Below, piece after piece: positions 29,006-39,233 of a stretch of DNA of 64,000 nt (positions are counted from its first letter, which is position 1; each line of letters opens with the position of its first letter). The stretch spans positions 1 through 64,000 of the forward strand of contig CAVTAL010000006.1 of the NCBI GenBank assembly GCA_963732635.1, given 5' to 3'. The position numbers were made by a program, and so were the translations under genes. The notes under the pieces are model-generated. The model did not search any database, was not told where the DNA came from, and was given only the letters and a program-made list of their open reading frames with translations. Origin of the DNA: JAKFWF01 sp963732635. Its GTDB lineage: Bacteria; Pseudomonadota; Alphaproteobacteria; Rhizobiales; Hyphomicrobiaceae.

Positions 29006-30835
29006 GTGCCCGATCATGACCTGCGCGGCAGCGCATGGCACTTGGCCCCGAGCCAGTACATCGCCAAGCGGCCAGCCGAGCATACCGTCGGCAAGCCTAC
29101 CTCACTATACGTGGCGATGCCGGACGGCTGCCAGCTTGCCCTCGACGTACACCTGCCCGACGGTGACGCATCGAAAAAATGGCCGACCATCGTCATCCTC
29201 ACACCCTACTGTCGCCGGTTCCAGGTGACAGCCGGGTCGACCGGCGTCGAGGCGTCACCGAACACGTTCCGCTATCGCGACATGTTCGTGCCGCGCGGCT
29301 ATGCCGTCGTGGTGGTTGATGCACGCGGCACTGGTGCCAGCTTCGGTACCCGCGACAGCTTCCGTTCGCCGCGGGAGCGCCAGGACTATTCAACCATCGC
29401 CGACTGGATCGTGGCTCAGCCGTGGAGCAACGGCGCGATCGGCGCGACCGGTGTCTCCTACCTCGGCGCCGCCTGCGATTTTCTCGCCAGCACCGGCCAC
29501 CCTGCCGTGAAGGCCATCGCGCCGCTGTTCGCTGTCTGGGACACTTACGCCGACAATTATTACCCCGGCGGCCTTCTGATTAAGCGGCTCGCTCGGGTCT
29601 ATGACGATCTGATGGTAGCCCTCGACCACGACAATCGCGAACTGCGGCGCCAGTTCGTTTACTATCGCGAGCCGGCTCTGGAGGGTCCGATGCCGGTCGA
29701 TGCTGACCGTGATGGATCGATGGCGCGCTCCGCCGTCCAGGAGCATTTCTCCAACTTCAGTATGCCGGACTTCATAACCGACTTCAAATTTCGCGACGAT
29801 ACGCTGCCCTACGACCCGAGCTTCTCGACGGGCTCGTTCAGCCCTTACCACTATGCCGACAAGATCCCGGCCAGCGTGGCGGTCTACACGGTCTCCGGCT
29901 GGATGGACGGCGCGGGCTACGCCAACGGCTCTATCTCGCGCTACCTTTCGCTACCGAACGCAGAGCGGCGCCTGCTGCTCGGACCCTGGGATCACGGCGC
30001 GCGCATCAATGCCTCGCCATGGCGGACGCGGCCAGAGCCCGAGTTCTCGGTACTGAGCGAGATCCTGCGCTTTTTTGACCAGCATCTGGCGAACCGCGCC
30101 ACCGGCCTCGAACGCGAGCAGCCCGTGCACTACTTCACTGTTCACGCCGAAGAGTGGCGCGCGGCGCCATCATGGCCGCCGGTTCGAGACAGGAAGCGCT
30201 TCCATACCGCGGCTGGCGGTCGGCTGCAGTCGACCCCCGCGCCGGATCAGAGCAGCGCCACCCATCAGACCGACTTCAGGATGGGCACCGGCAGCCAGAC
30301 CCGCTACGAGCGGATCGCCGGCATTGATGCGACGTCCTACTATACCGACTGGCCGGGTCGCGACGGCCGGATGCTCAACTTCACGACGGCGCCGCTCGAC
30401 CAAGACCTGGAGATGACCGGGCACCCGGTGCTGTCGCTGCGGATCAGCACGAGCGAGCCGGACGCTGCGATCTTCGTCTACCTCTCGGAGATCGAGGCCG
30501 ATGGTCAGATCCGCTACGTAACAGAAGGCCTGTTGCGCGCGCTGCATCGTGCCGAAGCGCAGCCACCAAAGGCCTATCAAGCCACATGGCCCTGGCGCAC
30601 CTTCGCACGCGCGGATGCCCGACCAATGCCGATCGGCGAGCCCCAAAGCATGAAGTTCGCGATGCTACCGATCTCGTGGCGCTTCGCCAAAGGCAGCCGC
30701 ATTCGGATTTCGCTCGCCGGCGCCGATGGCGACCACTTTGCCCAGACCCCGCATGGCCGGCCGCCCCGCATCACGCTGCACAGCGGCGGTGCCGACGGCA
30801 GCATGATCGAACTGCCGACTGCATCGCCACAGTGA
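29006..30835 (+). CDS. CocE/NonD family hydrolase (X-Pro dipeptidyl-peptidase S15 type)
   Basis: 609 residues from GTG 29006 (GAGGAGG upstream). The alpha/beta-hydrolase part has VDARGTGASFGTRDSF, the nucleophile elbow GATGVSYLGAA (Ser in G-V-S-Y-L), SGWMDGAGY (region of the catalytic Asp) and LLGPWDHGAR (catalytic His). The C-terminal X-Pro jelly-roll domain includes EMTGHPVLSLRISTSEPDA. The nucleophile motif is usually G-x-S-Y-x-G, so GVSYLG fits. No signal peptide is visible. Family members cleave X-Pro peptides or acyl esters and amides. Together with the importer and the transferase it points to degradation of small peptides or amides. Confidence 0.88.
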   Translation: MPDHDLRGSAWHLAPSQYIAKRPAEHTVGKPTSLYVAMPDGCQLALDVHLPDGDASKKWPTIVILTPYCRRFQVTAGSTGVEASPNTFRYRDMFVPRGYAVVVVDARGTGASFGTRDSFRSPRERQDYSTIADWIVAQPWSNGAIGATGVSYLGAACDFLASTGHPAVKAIAPLFAVWDTYADNYYPGGLLIKRLARVYDDLMVALDHDNRELRRQFVYYREPALEGPMPVDADRDGSMARSAVQEHFSNFSMPDFITDFKFRDDTLPYDPSFSTGSFSPYHYADKIPASVAVYTVSGWMDGAGYANGSISRYLSLPNAERRLLLGPWDHGARINASPWRTRPEPEFSVLSEILRFFDQHLANRATGLEREQPVHYFTVHAEEWRAAPSWPPVRDRKRFHTAAGGRLQSTPAPDQSSATHQTDFRMGTGSQTRYERIAGIDATSYYTDWPGRDGRMLNFTTAPLDQDLEMTGHPVLSLRISTSEPDAAIFVYLSEIEADGQIRYVTEGLLRALHRAEAQPPKAYQATWPWRTFARADARPMPIGEPQSMKFAMLPISWRFAKGSRIRISLAGADGDHFAQTPHGRPPRITLHSGGADGSMIELPTASPQ

Positions 30836-30862
30836 AGCGGGAAATCGAAGAGGACCTGACCG

Positions 30863-32497
30863 ATGCCACGCCCACAGCGCCGCCTGCCACAAGCTCGCTC
30901 GATGATCGTCGCCCCGCAGCCCGAGGCGGTGGAGGCGGGCGCCCGGATGCTGGAAGCGGGCGGCAATGCGATCGACGCGACGCTCTCCTGCGCTTTTACG
31001 CAAGGGGTGGTCGACCCATTGATGTGCGGGATCGGCGGCCTCGGCACGATGCAGATTTTCGATCCGCGCAGTGGCCGGCACGTCGTGATCAATGGCCTAT
31101 CCAGTTGCCCTGCCGCCGCGTCCGAGATGATGTGGAGCAAGGCGTTCGAACGAGAATGCAGCGACGGCTATGGCTACGTCGTCAAGGATGCTGTCAACGA
31201 ACTCGGGCACCGCTCCGTCACCGTGCCTGGCATCTTGCGGCTGTTTGCCGAGGCGCACGCGGCGTTCGGCAGTAAGCCATGGAGTTCATTGTTCGAGCGC
31301 GCCATAGCGATAGCCAACGAAGGTTGGGTGATCCGACCGCACGTACACACTATGTTCACGCTCGACGAGACCGCCTACGGCCGCCGTAGTTTCAGCGACA
31401 AGCTGGGCCACACAGCCGACGGTCGCCGCATCTACCTGCGCGCCGATGGAACCCCAAAATGCCTTGGCGATATTGTCCGCAATCCCGACCTCGCCGCGAC
31501 CCTCGGCGTACTGGCTCGGGACGGAGCAGAAACATTCTACACCGGCTCGATCGCGCAGCATATCGTGGCCGACATGCAGGCCAATGGCGGCATACTGACG
31601 GCAGGCGATCTCGAAGTGTACCGGCCAAGGACTGCGCCACCCCTGAAAGTGCCATTCAGGGGTTACACCGTGTCGTTGCCCGATCCGCCGGCCGGCGGCA
31701 TCGTCGTGGGCGAGATGTTGCGCATTCTCGAACGGTTCGATCTTGCGGGTCTCGGCCACAACAGTCCGGACTACATACGCGTCGTCGCAGAGGCAATGAA
31801 GATCGCCGGGCTCGACAAAGAAGAGCATATCGGCGATCCGGACTTCCTGAAGCCGCCTATCGAAATGCTGCTTTCTGACGCCTATGCGGACGCATGCGCA
31901 ACACGGATCAAACGCGGCGAACGCGCAACATTGGCCCGGGTTGGTGCCGACACCAAGGAGACAACCCACGTCTCCTGCATCGACGCCGATGGCCTCGTCG
32001 TTTCACTGACGCATACACTTGGCCTCCCCTCTGGCGTCATTCCGCCCGGCACCGGCTTCATGCTGAACGGCGCCATGAACTGGTATGATCCAAGACCGGG
32101 CCGCGTGCTTTCCATCGCGCCCGGTAAGCGCCGCTATTCGTCGATGTCGCCAGCCATCGTGTTCGACGGCAACAAGGCCGTCGCTTCGCTCGGAGCGCCC
32201 GGCGGCGCGTGGATAACGGTGGCGGTTCTGCAAGTTCTTTTGAACATCCTGGAGTTCGGCATGGGCGCCCAGGAAGCGGTCATGGCGCCACGCTTCAGCG
32301 CGACCAGTGAGACGATCGACATTTCCAATCGGATACCGAGATCCACGCAGCAAGCGCTTGAAGCCGCCGGCTACAAGGTCAAGCGCTCTTACATGAGCTT
32401 CGCCTTTGCCGGCGTTCACGCGATTACCAATTTCGACGGTGTGCTCGAAGGTGGCGCCGACCCGCAGCGAGACGGATATGCCGCCGGGATTGCGTAA
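30863..32497 (+). CDS. Gamma-glutamyltransferase family protein
   Basis: 544 residues. The N-terminal block ARSMIVAPQPEAVEAGARML, then GGNAIDATLSCAF, corresponds to the start of the large subunit. The autoprocessing site is KETTHVSCIDADG, where Thr367 would become the N-terminal nucleophile of the small subunit. The glycine-rich YSSMSPAIVFDG and LGAPGGAWI stretches follow. No signal peptide is seen, unlike E. coli GGT, so it may act in the cytoplasm. It follows the CocE-type gene by 27 bp. Gamma-glutamyl hydrolysis or transfer is the family function; the natural substrate here is unknown. Confidence 0.9.
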   Translation: MPRPQRRLPQARSMIVAPQPEAVEAGARMLEAGGNAIDATLSCAFTQGVVDPLMCGIGGLGTMQIFDPRSGRHVVINGLSSCPAAASEMMWSKAFERECSDGYGYVVKDAVNELGHRSVTVPGILRLFAEAHAAFGSKPWSSLFERAIAIANEGWVIRPHVHTMFTLDETAYGRRSFSDKLGHTADGRRIYLRADGTPKCLGDIVRNPDLAATLGVLARDGAETFYTGSIAQHIVADMQANGGILTAGDLEVYRPRTAPPLKVPFRGYTVSLPDPPAGGIVVGEMLRILERFDLAGLGHNSPDYIRVVAEAMKIAGLDKEEHIGDPDFLKPPIEMLLSDAYADACATRIKRGERATLARVGADTKETTHVSCIDADGLVVSLTHTLGLPSGVIPPGTGFMLNGAMNWYDPRPGRVLSIAPGKRRYSSMSPAIVFDGNKAVASLGAPGGAWITVAVLQVLLNILEFGMGAQEAVMAPRFSATSETIDISNRIPRSTQQALEAAGYKVKRSYMSFAFAGVHAITNFDGVLEGGADPQRDGYAAGIA

Positions 32498-32650
32498 CCA
32501 ATCGAGGTTACGACCGCATGGTGCTGCCGTCGTTTATGTATAGGTCGTTGCCGCGCCACGTCGATGCCGAGCAAAAAAGCTCGCGCTGGCTCGGCGGACA
32601 CAACCAATTGCCGAAGTCCGTTCTCGAACCCGGCTATCGCGTTACCGTGT

Positions 32651-32863
32651 GGGACGGATCAGCATGGGATGCCATTCGGGCTGCAGGTCATCGGTCGCTT
32701 CAGAGGCGATTTGGACGTGTTCAACGCCGCGGAGGCGATGGAGTATGGATTTCGGGCGAACCCGATTTTGCGGCGGCTGCAGCCTGATTTAAAAAATCTC
32801 GCCATTGCAAGGCCCGAACTCAAGTCGATCGTGACACATCCCCCATCGCGAGCCCGCGATTGA
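32651..32863 (+). pseudogene. C-terminal fragment of an amidase (AS family)
   Basis: The frame ending at TGA 32861-32863 reads GTDQHGMPFGLQVIGRFRGD, then VFNAAEAMEYGFRANPILRR. This is the C-terminal signature of GatA-type amidases (GLPVGLQIVGRxxxD and A-xxxE). The amidase catalytic Ser-Ser-Lys region is missing, and the sequence upstream is in other frames. The enzyme would have hydrolysed an amide, in keeping with the adjacent hydrolase genes. Confidence 0.7.
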
Positions 32864-32865
32864 AA

Positions 32866-32986
32866 CCATCGTTTTGACCATCTGATCGCCACGGGCGACG
32901 TTGTTGACATGGACACCCAGGGTTACCCCTACGCCTCCGACTGCCAGAAATTCAACGAGCACCTCGCGCCAGGGCGTGCTGCATGA
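32866..32986 (+). pseudogene. Short coding-like remnant, family unknown
   Basis: A frame ending at TGA 32984-32986 reads RFDHLIATGDVVDMDTQGYP, then YASDCQKFNEHLA, which has the look of a protein C-terminus. No start or upstream part is present. It may belong to the same lost gene set as the amidase tail. Low certainty. Confidence 0.25.
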
Positions 32987-33517
32987 CGGTTGTGACCTTC
33001 TCAATCAGTAATATGGGAAGAATTGCCAATGTCAGTGTGTCGACAGTGAGTGGCGATGCGACCCTCGATACGATTGCACATGCTATCAACCGTACGACGT
33101 TTTCAAAGCCGTCCTCCGGGATGTCCGAAGCACAACTGATCTACATCGTTCCGTTCCATTTTCGGTGATATCTATCCGCACTCATCGCGCACACTATCGG
33201 GTGAGCACCGTCCACAAGAAGGGCTCAGCAAGGCAGCTCTGGGTCAAATTCGAGCTTCACCGGAAGCTGCCAATCACGGACGGTCTGCCACCGATCTCTG
33301 CGGAACGGTTGACGACTGGCAGCTTAAGTCCCAGCTTCGAGCGTAAGCAAGCGAGATCCCTTGCGGCAGGGTCGGGCCAGGATCTGCCTCGGTCATCAAG
33401 AAGATCGCGGGCTTGCCGAGCGTCAGCTCATCGGTAGGATAGCCGACAGTCAAGGGTCAACTCGTACGACCGAACTTGATCCGGATTCTGTAAGTCTCGG
33501 GATGCGGAGCTAGCTGC

Positions 33518-35215
33518 ATGCGACCTCACTGGATCAGCCTCATACTCTGGCTCACAGCCATCTGGCTCTCTGGAGCCACTTGGCCTGCAGAAGCGCAGAC
33601 CCGCGCCGCGCTCGTCATCGGCAACAACAACTATGCGCGGTTGCCTAAGCTTGACAACGCAGTCAACGACTCGACCGCCGTCGCAGCCGAATTTCGCAAA
33701 TCGGCCTTCGATGTGGCCGAGCTACGTGATGCCGGCTTGGACGCCATTGCCAGCGGCATGCGTCGCTTTCTCCAGACAATCGCAAATGGCGGCGTTGGGG
33801 TGTTCTACTTCTCAGGCCATGGGTTGCAAAATCAGGGTCTCAATTTTCTCGCGCCGGTCGATTATGCCATCGATAAGGGAGTATCAACTGAGGGCTTGAT
33901 CTCGCTTTCCGGCCTCTTGGACGCGATCGACGCTGCCAAACCCAAGCTTGCCGTAATCATCATCGATGCCTGCCGCGACGATCCGTTTCCAACGGCAGCA
34001 TTGGCGCAACCGGTGCGCCGGGGCTTGTCTGAAGTTGCGCGGCAAATTCCAGCTGGTACCATCGTGATTTACGCGGCGAGCTCAAATCAAACGGCACTCG
34101 ATAGCCTTCCTGGCGAGAGATCGAAGCACGGTCTCTTTACGGGCGCGCTGCTAGATACTTTGCGCCAAACTGGACTCGAGATCCGAGATGTTGCACATCG
34201 CGTACGCTACGCAGTGATGCAAAAGGCGCGTGCTGTCGGGCATAGGCAGATCCCAGCAATCTATGAGAACCTGACTGCAGGCGAGTTCCATTTGGCGCAA
34301 CGACTGCCTCCGGCATCGCGAGCAGACTTGGCGCCTCCTGCATTGCCGAACGCCATAAGATTACTGCTGCCATTTGCAGTTGGCGGGCCTAGCGATGTCC
34401 TCGTTAGGGCTGCACTCCCACTGCTTGCCAAGGAGCTTGGCCGTGAAATCGTGGCGGAGAACCACATCGATGTCCAAGGTGACCGCGTCACGGGCATGCT
34501 CGCCGCCGGTCCAAAGGACGGCAGCCTGATGCTCGTCTCACCATTTGCGGCCTCTGCGCGGCGGCAAAAGGCCAACGATCGGCGGCTCGCCCCAGTGGCG
34601 ATGCTATTCGACACGCCACTCAGCTTGGCGGTCAGCAAGCGCTCGCAAGCGCGAACGCTGGGCGAGTTACTCGGTGGCGCCAAAGCGCAAGGCCGCAAGC
34701 TCGTCATGCAGGTCGCACAGCCATCAGGCTCGCCGACAGACATCTGCGGTCGTCAAGCCCTGCAGAAGTTTGGAGCAACCGAGATCGAACTCGTGCGTGT
34801 CAACGGTGAGGCGGTGGCTGTCAAAGCCGCACTCGACGGCGCCGCAGACCTCGTGTGCACGAGCACAATTGCGCTGCGAGCCATGGCGGCTTCACAACCA
34901 AATTTCGGCCTCAAGGAGTTGGCCGAGGTGCGATGGTCGGCGACGCCCTCGACCGAGGCGCTGCGCGTCCTGGCTACAGGGCCGCAGGGCTATGACATTG
35001 TTGCGCCAAATTGGCTGGCCGTGTTCTCCGCAGCAGAGGTGAGCGACAGTGTCCGCGAGGTGATTGCTGCTGCAATCGGCCGATTGCAGCGTAGGCCCGA
35101 GTTCATTCAGGCCGTCAAGAAAGCGAATGGCCTGCCAGTATCAGCAGATCAAGCAACCCCAGCGGGACTGCTGAATGCGCTCCTTTTGGGCGTGGCATTG
35201 CAAGATGACAATTGA
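33518..35215 (+). CDS. Secreted caspase-like (peptidase C14) protein fused to a TctC/Bug-type binding domain
   Basis: 565 residues. Residues 1-27 form a signal peptide (SLILWLTAIWLSGATWPAEA). Residues 28-265 are a caspase fold: RAALVIGNNNYARLPKLDNA, FYFSGHG with the catalytic His101, IIIDACRDDPF with Cys152, and IYAASSNQTALD. From about 279 the sequence changes to IRLLLPFAVGGPSDVLVRAA, PLLAKELGREIVAENH and LVMQVAQPSGSPTDICG, the pattern of tripartite tricarboxylate transporter binding proteins (TctC/Bug). It lacks some central residues of typical Bug proteins, so ligand binding is uncertain. The combination in one exported chain is unusual. Weak GGAG ribosome site; no operon partner. Confidence 0.85.
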   Translation: MRPHWISLILWLTAIWLSGATWPAEAQTRAALVIGNNNYARLPKLDNAVNDSTAVAAEFRKSAFDVAELRDAGLDAIASGMRRFLQTIANGGVGVFYFSGHGLQNQGLNFLAPVDYAIDKGVSTEGLISLSGLLDAIDAAKPKLAVIIIDACRDDPFPTAALAQPVRRGLSEVARQIPAGTIVIYAASSNQTALDSLPGERSKHGLFTGALLDTLRQTGLEIRDVAHRVRYAVMQKARAVGHRQIPAIYENLTAGEFHLAQRLPPASRADLAPPALPNAIRLLLPFAVGGPSDVLVRAALPLLAKELGREIVAENHIDVQGDRVTGMLAAGPKDGSLMLVSPFAASARRQKANDRRLAPVAMLFDTPLSLAVSKRSQARTLGELLGGAKAQGRKLVMQVAQPSGSPTDICGRQALQKFGATEIELVRVNGEAVAVKAALDGAADLVCTSTIALRAMAASQPNFGLKELAEVRWSATPSTEALRVLATGPQGYDIVAPNWLAVFSAAEVSDSVREVIAAAIGRLQRRPEFIQAVKKANGLPVSADQATPAGLLNALLLGVALQDDN

Positions 35216-35300
35216 ACGTGCACCTGATTGCGGCAGAGGCAAAACCGCTGAGTGATTTGCCGAATTGTTATGGATGGCACGGTGCACCTGACCCGAATCT

Positions 35301-36272
35301 TCACAACAGCTCCGGCACTACCCAGAACGGCCCTTCGCCGCGCACGATGCGCTCGACGTTGTCGAAGGCATTGCGGAAGCGGGCGATATGGTTGTCAAAC
35401 GTCGGCCCGGCGAAATGGGCGGTGAGCACCACGTTGTTCAGCTTGAACAGAGGATTGTCCGACGGCGGCGGCTCCTCGTCGAATACATCGAGGCCGGCGC
35501 CAAAGAAGGCCGTCGTCTCCAGTGCCTTGGTTAACGCTATCTCGTCGATGACTGGACCGCGAGAGGTGTTGACGAGGATGGCAGTCTTTTTGAGCAGCGC
35601 CAGCTCGCCAGCTCCGATCATGTGCTTGGTGGACGCATTCAGCGGCACGTGTAGCGATACGAAATCCGATCGCCGCAGTAACTCGCGCCTCAGGCGGAAC
35701 CTGACGCCAAGCGTGTCTTCCTCGTCTTCGGTCAGCCGCTTGATGTCGTAGTACTCGACCTTCATGCCGAAGGCCTGTGCGCGCCGCGCCACCTTCCGGC
35801 CGATATTGCCAAGGCCGATGATACCGAGCGTCTTGTCGTAGAGCTCGTACATCACGGGGGGCGGGCCATTGCCGCGCCAACAGCCGCCCGACACGCTCTG
35901 GTGTTGCCACACCACGCGCCGCGCCACGGTCAACATCAGCATCATTGCGTGCTCGGCGACCGAGATGGCGTTGGCGCCGCCGTTGTTGGCGACGGGCACT
36001 TTCGCTCTCCGCGCTGCCGCGATGTCGACGGCATCATAGCCGGCGGAGAGAAGCTGCACGAGCTTCAAGTGAGGGGCCTTCTTGTAGAAATGTGCATCCA
36101 TCTGCACATGCGGATAGCAGATCATGAACTGTGCCTTGCGCAGCGCCGCTTCGAAGGCATCGGTGCCCGGCTGCGCCAGCACCAGTTCGATGTGGGAGGA
36201 AGCAAGGCTCTTTGCGAGTTCGCCCGTCTCCTCGGACGGCGGTACAACCAGGACAACCGGCTTCTGGATCAC
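35301..36272 (-). CDS. D-isomer-specific 2-hydroxyacid dehydrogenase
   Basis: 323 residues. NAD-binding motif GIIGLGNIGRKVARRA (about residues 150-165). The catalytic Arg is in NTSRGPVIDE, Glu in GLDVFDEEPPP and His in LTAHFAGPT. PhnE or GlyR substrate loops cannot be distinguished, so it may reduce glyoxylate, hydroxypyruvate or another 2-keto acid. It converges with the caspase-like gene (85 bp) and is read away from the IS630 remnants. Length is normal for the family. Confidence 0.92.
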   Translation of the reverse strand: MIQKPVVLVVPPSEETGELAKSLASSHIELVLAQPGTDAFEAALRKAQFMICYPHVQMDAHFYKKAPHLKLVQLLSAGYDAVDIAAARRAKVPVANNGGANAISVAEHAMMLMLTVARRVVWQHQSVSGGCWRGNGPPPVMYELYDKTLGIIGLGNIGRKVARRAQAFGMKVEYYDIKRLTEDEEDTLGVRFRLRRELLRRSDFVSLHVPLNASTKHMIGAGELALLKKTAILVNTSRGPVIDEIALTKALETTAFFGAGLDVFDEEPPPSDNPLFKLNNVVLTAHFAGPTFDNHIARFRNAFDNVERIVRGEGPFWVVPELL

Positions 36273-36379
36273 GGGGCGCTTCTCCGGGACGGCTGCAGCG
36301 GATGGTCAGTGATGAGTGCCCAAACTAAGCAGGTTGCGCCAATTGGCGACCGTCCTGCATCCTTACCGCTCAGAAGATG

Positions 36380-37085
<706 letters not shown>

Positions 37086-37091
37086 CGCCAT

Positions 37092-38148
37092 TCATCTGAC
37101 CTGTGGGATCCATGGATACGAGCAGAGTGATTTGATGCGGCCTGCTTCGGCGATGATGCGGCTCCAGGCCTGCGACGCGGCCTCGACGATTGCGTCGTAG
37201 TCAGCGTGCAGGCGGTGCGAGAGGAAGCGCTCTTTCAGGTGGAGCCACACGCGCTCAACCGGATTGAGTTCGGGCGAGTACGGCGGCAGGGGCATGAGTG
37301 TGACGTTTGTAGGTACGACGAGCGCCTTCGCGCCGTGCCATCCCGCCTGATCGAGCACCATCGCCACGTGCTCGTCCTCGGCGATCGTCGCCGCGAACTT
37401 GTCGAGGAACAGCTGCATCGCCTCGGTGTTCACATACGGCAGGATCAGCGCGAAGGCGTTGTCGGTTCCGGGCTCCACGGCGGCGAAGATGTAGGCGAAC
37501 GTGAAGCGTTTGTCGGCGATGCCGCGAGGACGCTCGCCGCGCTTCCACCACACATGGCAGGTTCGGCCCTTCTGGCCGATCCGCGCCTCGTCCTGGAAGA
37601 AGATGCGGACGCGCTTTTTGGTGCGTCTACGGATTGACCGCAGAATGCGCGGAACGTTTTTTAAAAGCCGCCGCAGCGACTGGGTCTGTTTCAGGGTGAA
37701 GGGGCCGCGTCTTCTGCCGCGACAGGCCGAGTTTTTTCAGAAGCCGCCCGAGCGACCAGGGATGCATGCGCTTGCCGAAACGCTCCTCGCAGACCTTCGC
37801 GAGATCCTCGAGCGTATAGGCCGAGAGCCCGCTCGTCTCAATATCCGGCCCCGCCAGCACGATCTCGACAATTGCGGCCTGTTCCTCAGGCGTGAACATC
37901 GGGCGCCGGCCGCCGTTCCAGCGATCGGCGAGCCCGTCGACGCCGTGCGCGTTGTAGCGCAACACCCAGTCGCGCAGCGTTTGCCGATCCATGCCTGCCG
38001 CCCGCGCGGCCTCATCCCGGCTCATGCCGTCAAGTGCGTTGGCGATCGCGAGGATGCGGCGCGCAATCCGCACGTCGTCCGCCTCTTTGGCAAGCCTGCG
38101 CAGCACCGCCGGCGTGCGGTCTTTCCTGATTTCGAGCGCAAGAACCAT
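37092..38148 (-). pseudogene. IS630-family transposase, two overlapping halves (frameshift at an A6 run)
   Basis: The first half starts at ATG 38148 (MVLALEIRKDRTPAVLRRLA) and has helix-turn-helix segments RRILAIANALDGMSRDEAAR and DRQTLRDWVLRYNAHGVDGL. It ends at 37627. The second half, in the frame one base ahead, carries IFFQDEARIGQKGR (first Asp), MVLDQAGWHGAKAL (second Asp) and SPELNPVERVWLHLKERF (Glu), ending at TGA 37092. The switch falls at TTTAAAAAACGTT (about 37660-37675), so a +1 slip would make one full DDE protein. It belongs to a different IS630 subgroup from the adjacent remnant. Confidence 0.8.
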
Positions 38149-38256
38149 GTCACCCCCCCGAATCAATCCTGGAGAGAGATGGAATCACGGCCCGCCCCAA
38201 ACCGGAATCGCTGCCGTGCAACACGAGTCAATCAACTGATTGCCCGGTATGAGTGA

Positions 38257-38991
38257 TCAAAGTCCACGGCCTTCGACCTCACGCCGCAGTTCATCGACCA
38301 GCGTTTGCACGTTGGGCCAGAACGGGTGCACCGCCAGCAGCTTTTCATAGGCCTGCAGCGCCTGCGGTTTGCGATCAAGTTGCCGCATGATCTGGCCAAG
38401 GCCGTCGAGCGCCTTGTAATGGTTGGGATCGAGCGCCAGCACGCGTCTCAGGTCGCCCAATGCGCGTTCGTAGTCGCCTTCGGTATAGAAGACGTAGGCA
38501 CGGCGGTTCCAACCCTCGGTGTAGTCAGGAGCGAGTTCGACGACCGCTCCCAATAGTTGCAACGCGAGATCGCTGCGTTGATGGGTCACCGAATGCATCG
38601 CACGCTCCATCAGCGCGGCAATCGTGTCGCTGCCCGAGGTCAGCCAGATCTTCTCGATCGATTCGGCGAAGGGCTTTGCCGAAAGTTCGTCTGGCGCGGT
38701 GGCGAGATGGGCATAGAGATCGTCGAGCAATTTTGCGCGATCACCGGGGGCGTCGGGAATGATCTTGCCAATTTGGGGCTTTTTCGATTTCAAATCGCCC
38801 GGAGCCGGCTGCGCGCTTGGATCGGGCAATTTGTCCTTCTGGTCCTTCGGCGTCGTGGCAGGCGGCCTGCCATGTGGAGATGGCTTGTCGGCTGGTGATT
38901 GCGCAAGCGAAGGAGGCAAGGAAACGACAGAAGCCACCGCAATGCAGAAACATGCGGTGGTCAAAGACTTTAATGACGCCAAGTTTCTCAT
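38257..38991 (-). CDS. Exported tetratricopeptide-repeat protein
   Basis: 244 residues. A signal peptide (SLTTACFCIAVASVVSLPPS, cleavage near LAQS) is followed by a Pro/Lys-rich linker to about residue 80. Two clear TPR units follow: AVVELAPDYTEGWNRRAYVF with TEGDYERALGDLRRVLALDP, then YKALDGLGQIMRQLDRKPQA. Periplasmic. TPR proteins act as scaffolds; the partner is unknown. It lies 56 bp downstream of rpmJ on the same strand. Confidence 0.85.
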   Translation of the reverse strand: MRNLASLKSLTTACFCIAVASVVSLPPSLAQSPADKPSPHGRPPATTPKDQKDKLPDPSAQPAPGDLKSKKPQIGKIIPDAPGDRAKLLDDLYAHLATAPDELSAKPFAESIEKIWLTSGSDTIAALMERAMHSVTHQRSDLALQLLGAVVELAPDYTEGWNRRAYVFYTEGDYERALGDLRRVLALDPNHYKALDGLGQIMRQLDRKPQALQAYEKLLAVHPFWPNVQTLVDELRREVEGRGL

Positions 38992-39047
38992 TCGGCTAGG
39001 TTACGAAATCCGCGAGCCGGCGTCAAAGCCGATCGAGGAGCATAACC

Positions 39048-39173
39048 TCAGCCCTGGCGGGCCTTGAAGCGGCGCTGCGTCTTGTTGATGACGTAAAGCC
39101 GGCCACGACGGCGAACGACCTGACAATCGCGGTGCCGGACGCGCAATGACTTGATGGAGTTCTTCACTTTCAT
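39048..39173 (-). CDS. rpmJ: 50S ribosomal protein L36 (bL36)
   Basis: 41 residues: MKVKNSIKSLRVRHRDCQVV, then RRRGRLYVINKTQRRFKARQ and a final G. This is the alphaproteobacterial form of bL36. It has only one Cys, so it is the non-zinc (C-minus) type. bL36 binds 23S rRNA in the large subunit. The gene is a single unit away from the large ribosomal operons, as is usual in Rhizobiales. Confidence 0.96.
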   Translation of the reverse strand: MKVKNSIKSLRVRHRDCQVVRRRGRLYVINKTQRRFKARQG

Positions 39174-39233
39174 AGCACGCTCGTCTCGAATTCAGGCCCG
39201 CGTTGACATCGCGTGCCGTGGTGTTGAACAAAA

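Larger units (their letters stand above)
32498..33517. other. Decayed region between the transferase and the caspase-like gene
   Basis: About 1 kb without an intact gene. It holds the tail of an amidase (32651-32863), a short coding-like tail (32866-32986), and further broken frames to about 33480. The mixture suggests a former catabolic gene set that has been deleted to fragments. Confidence 0.55.
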
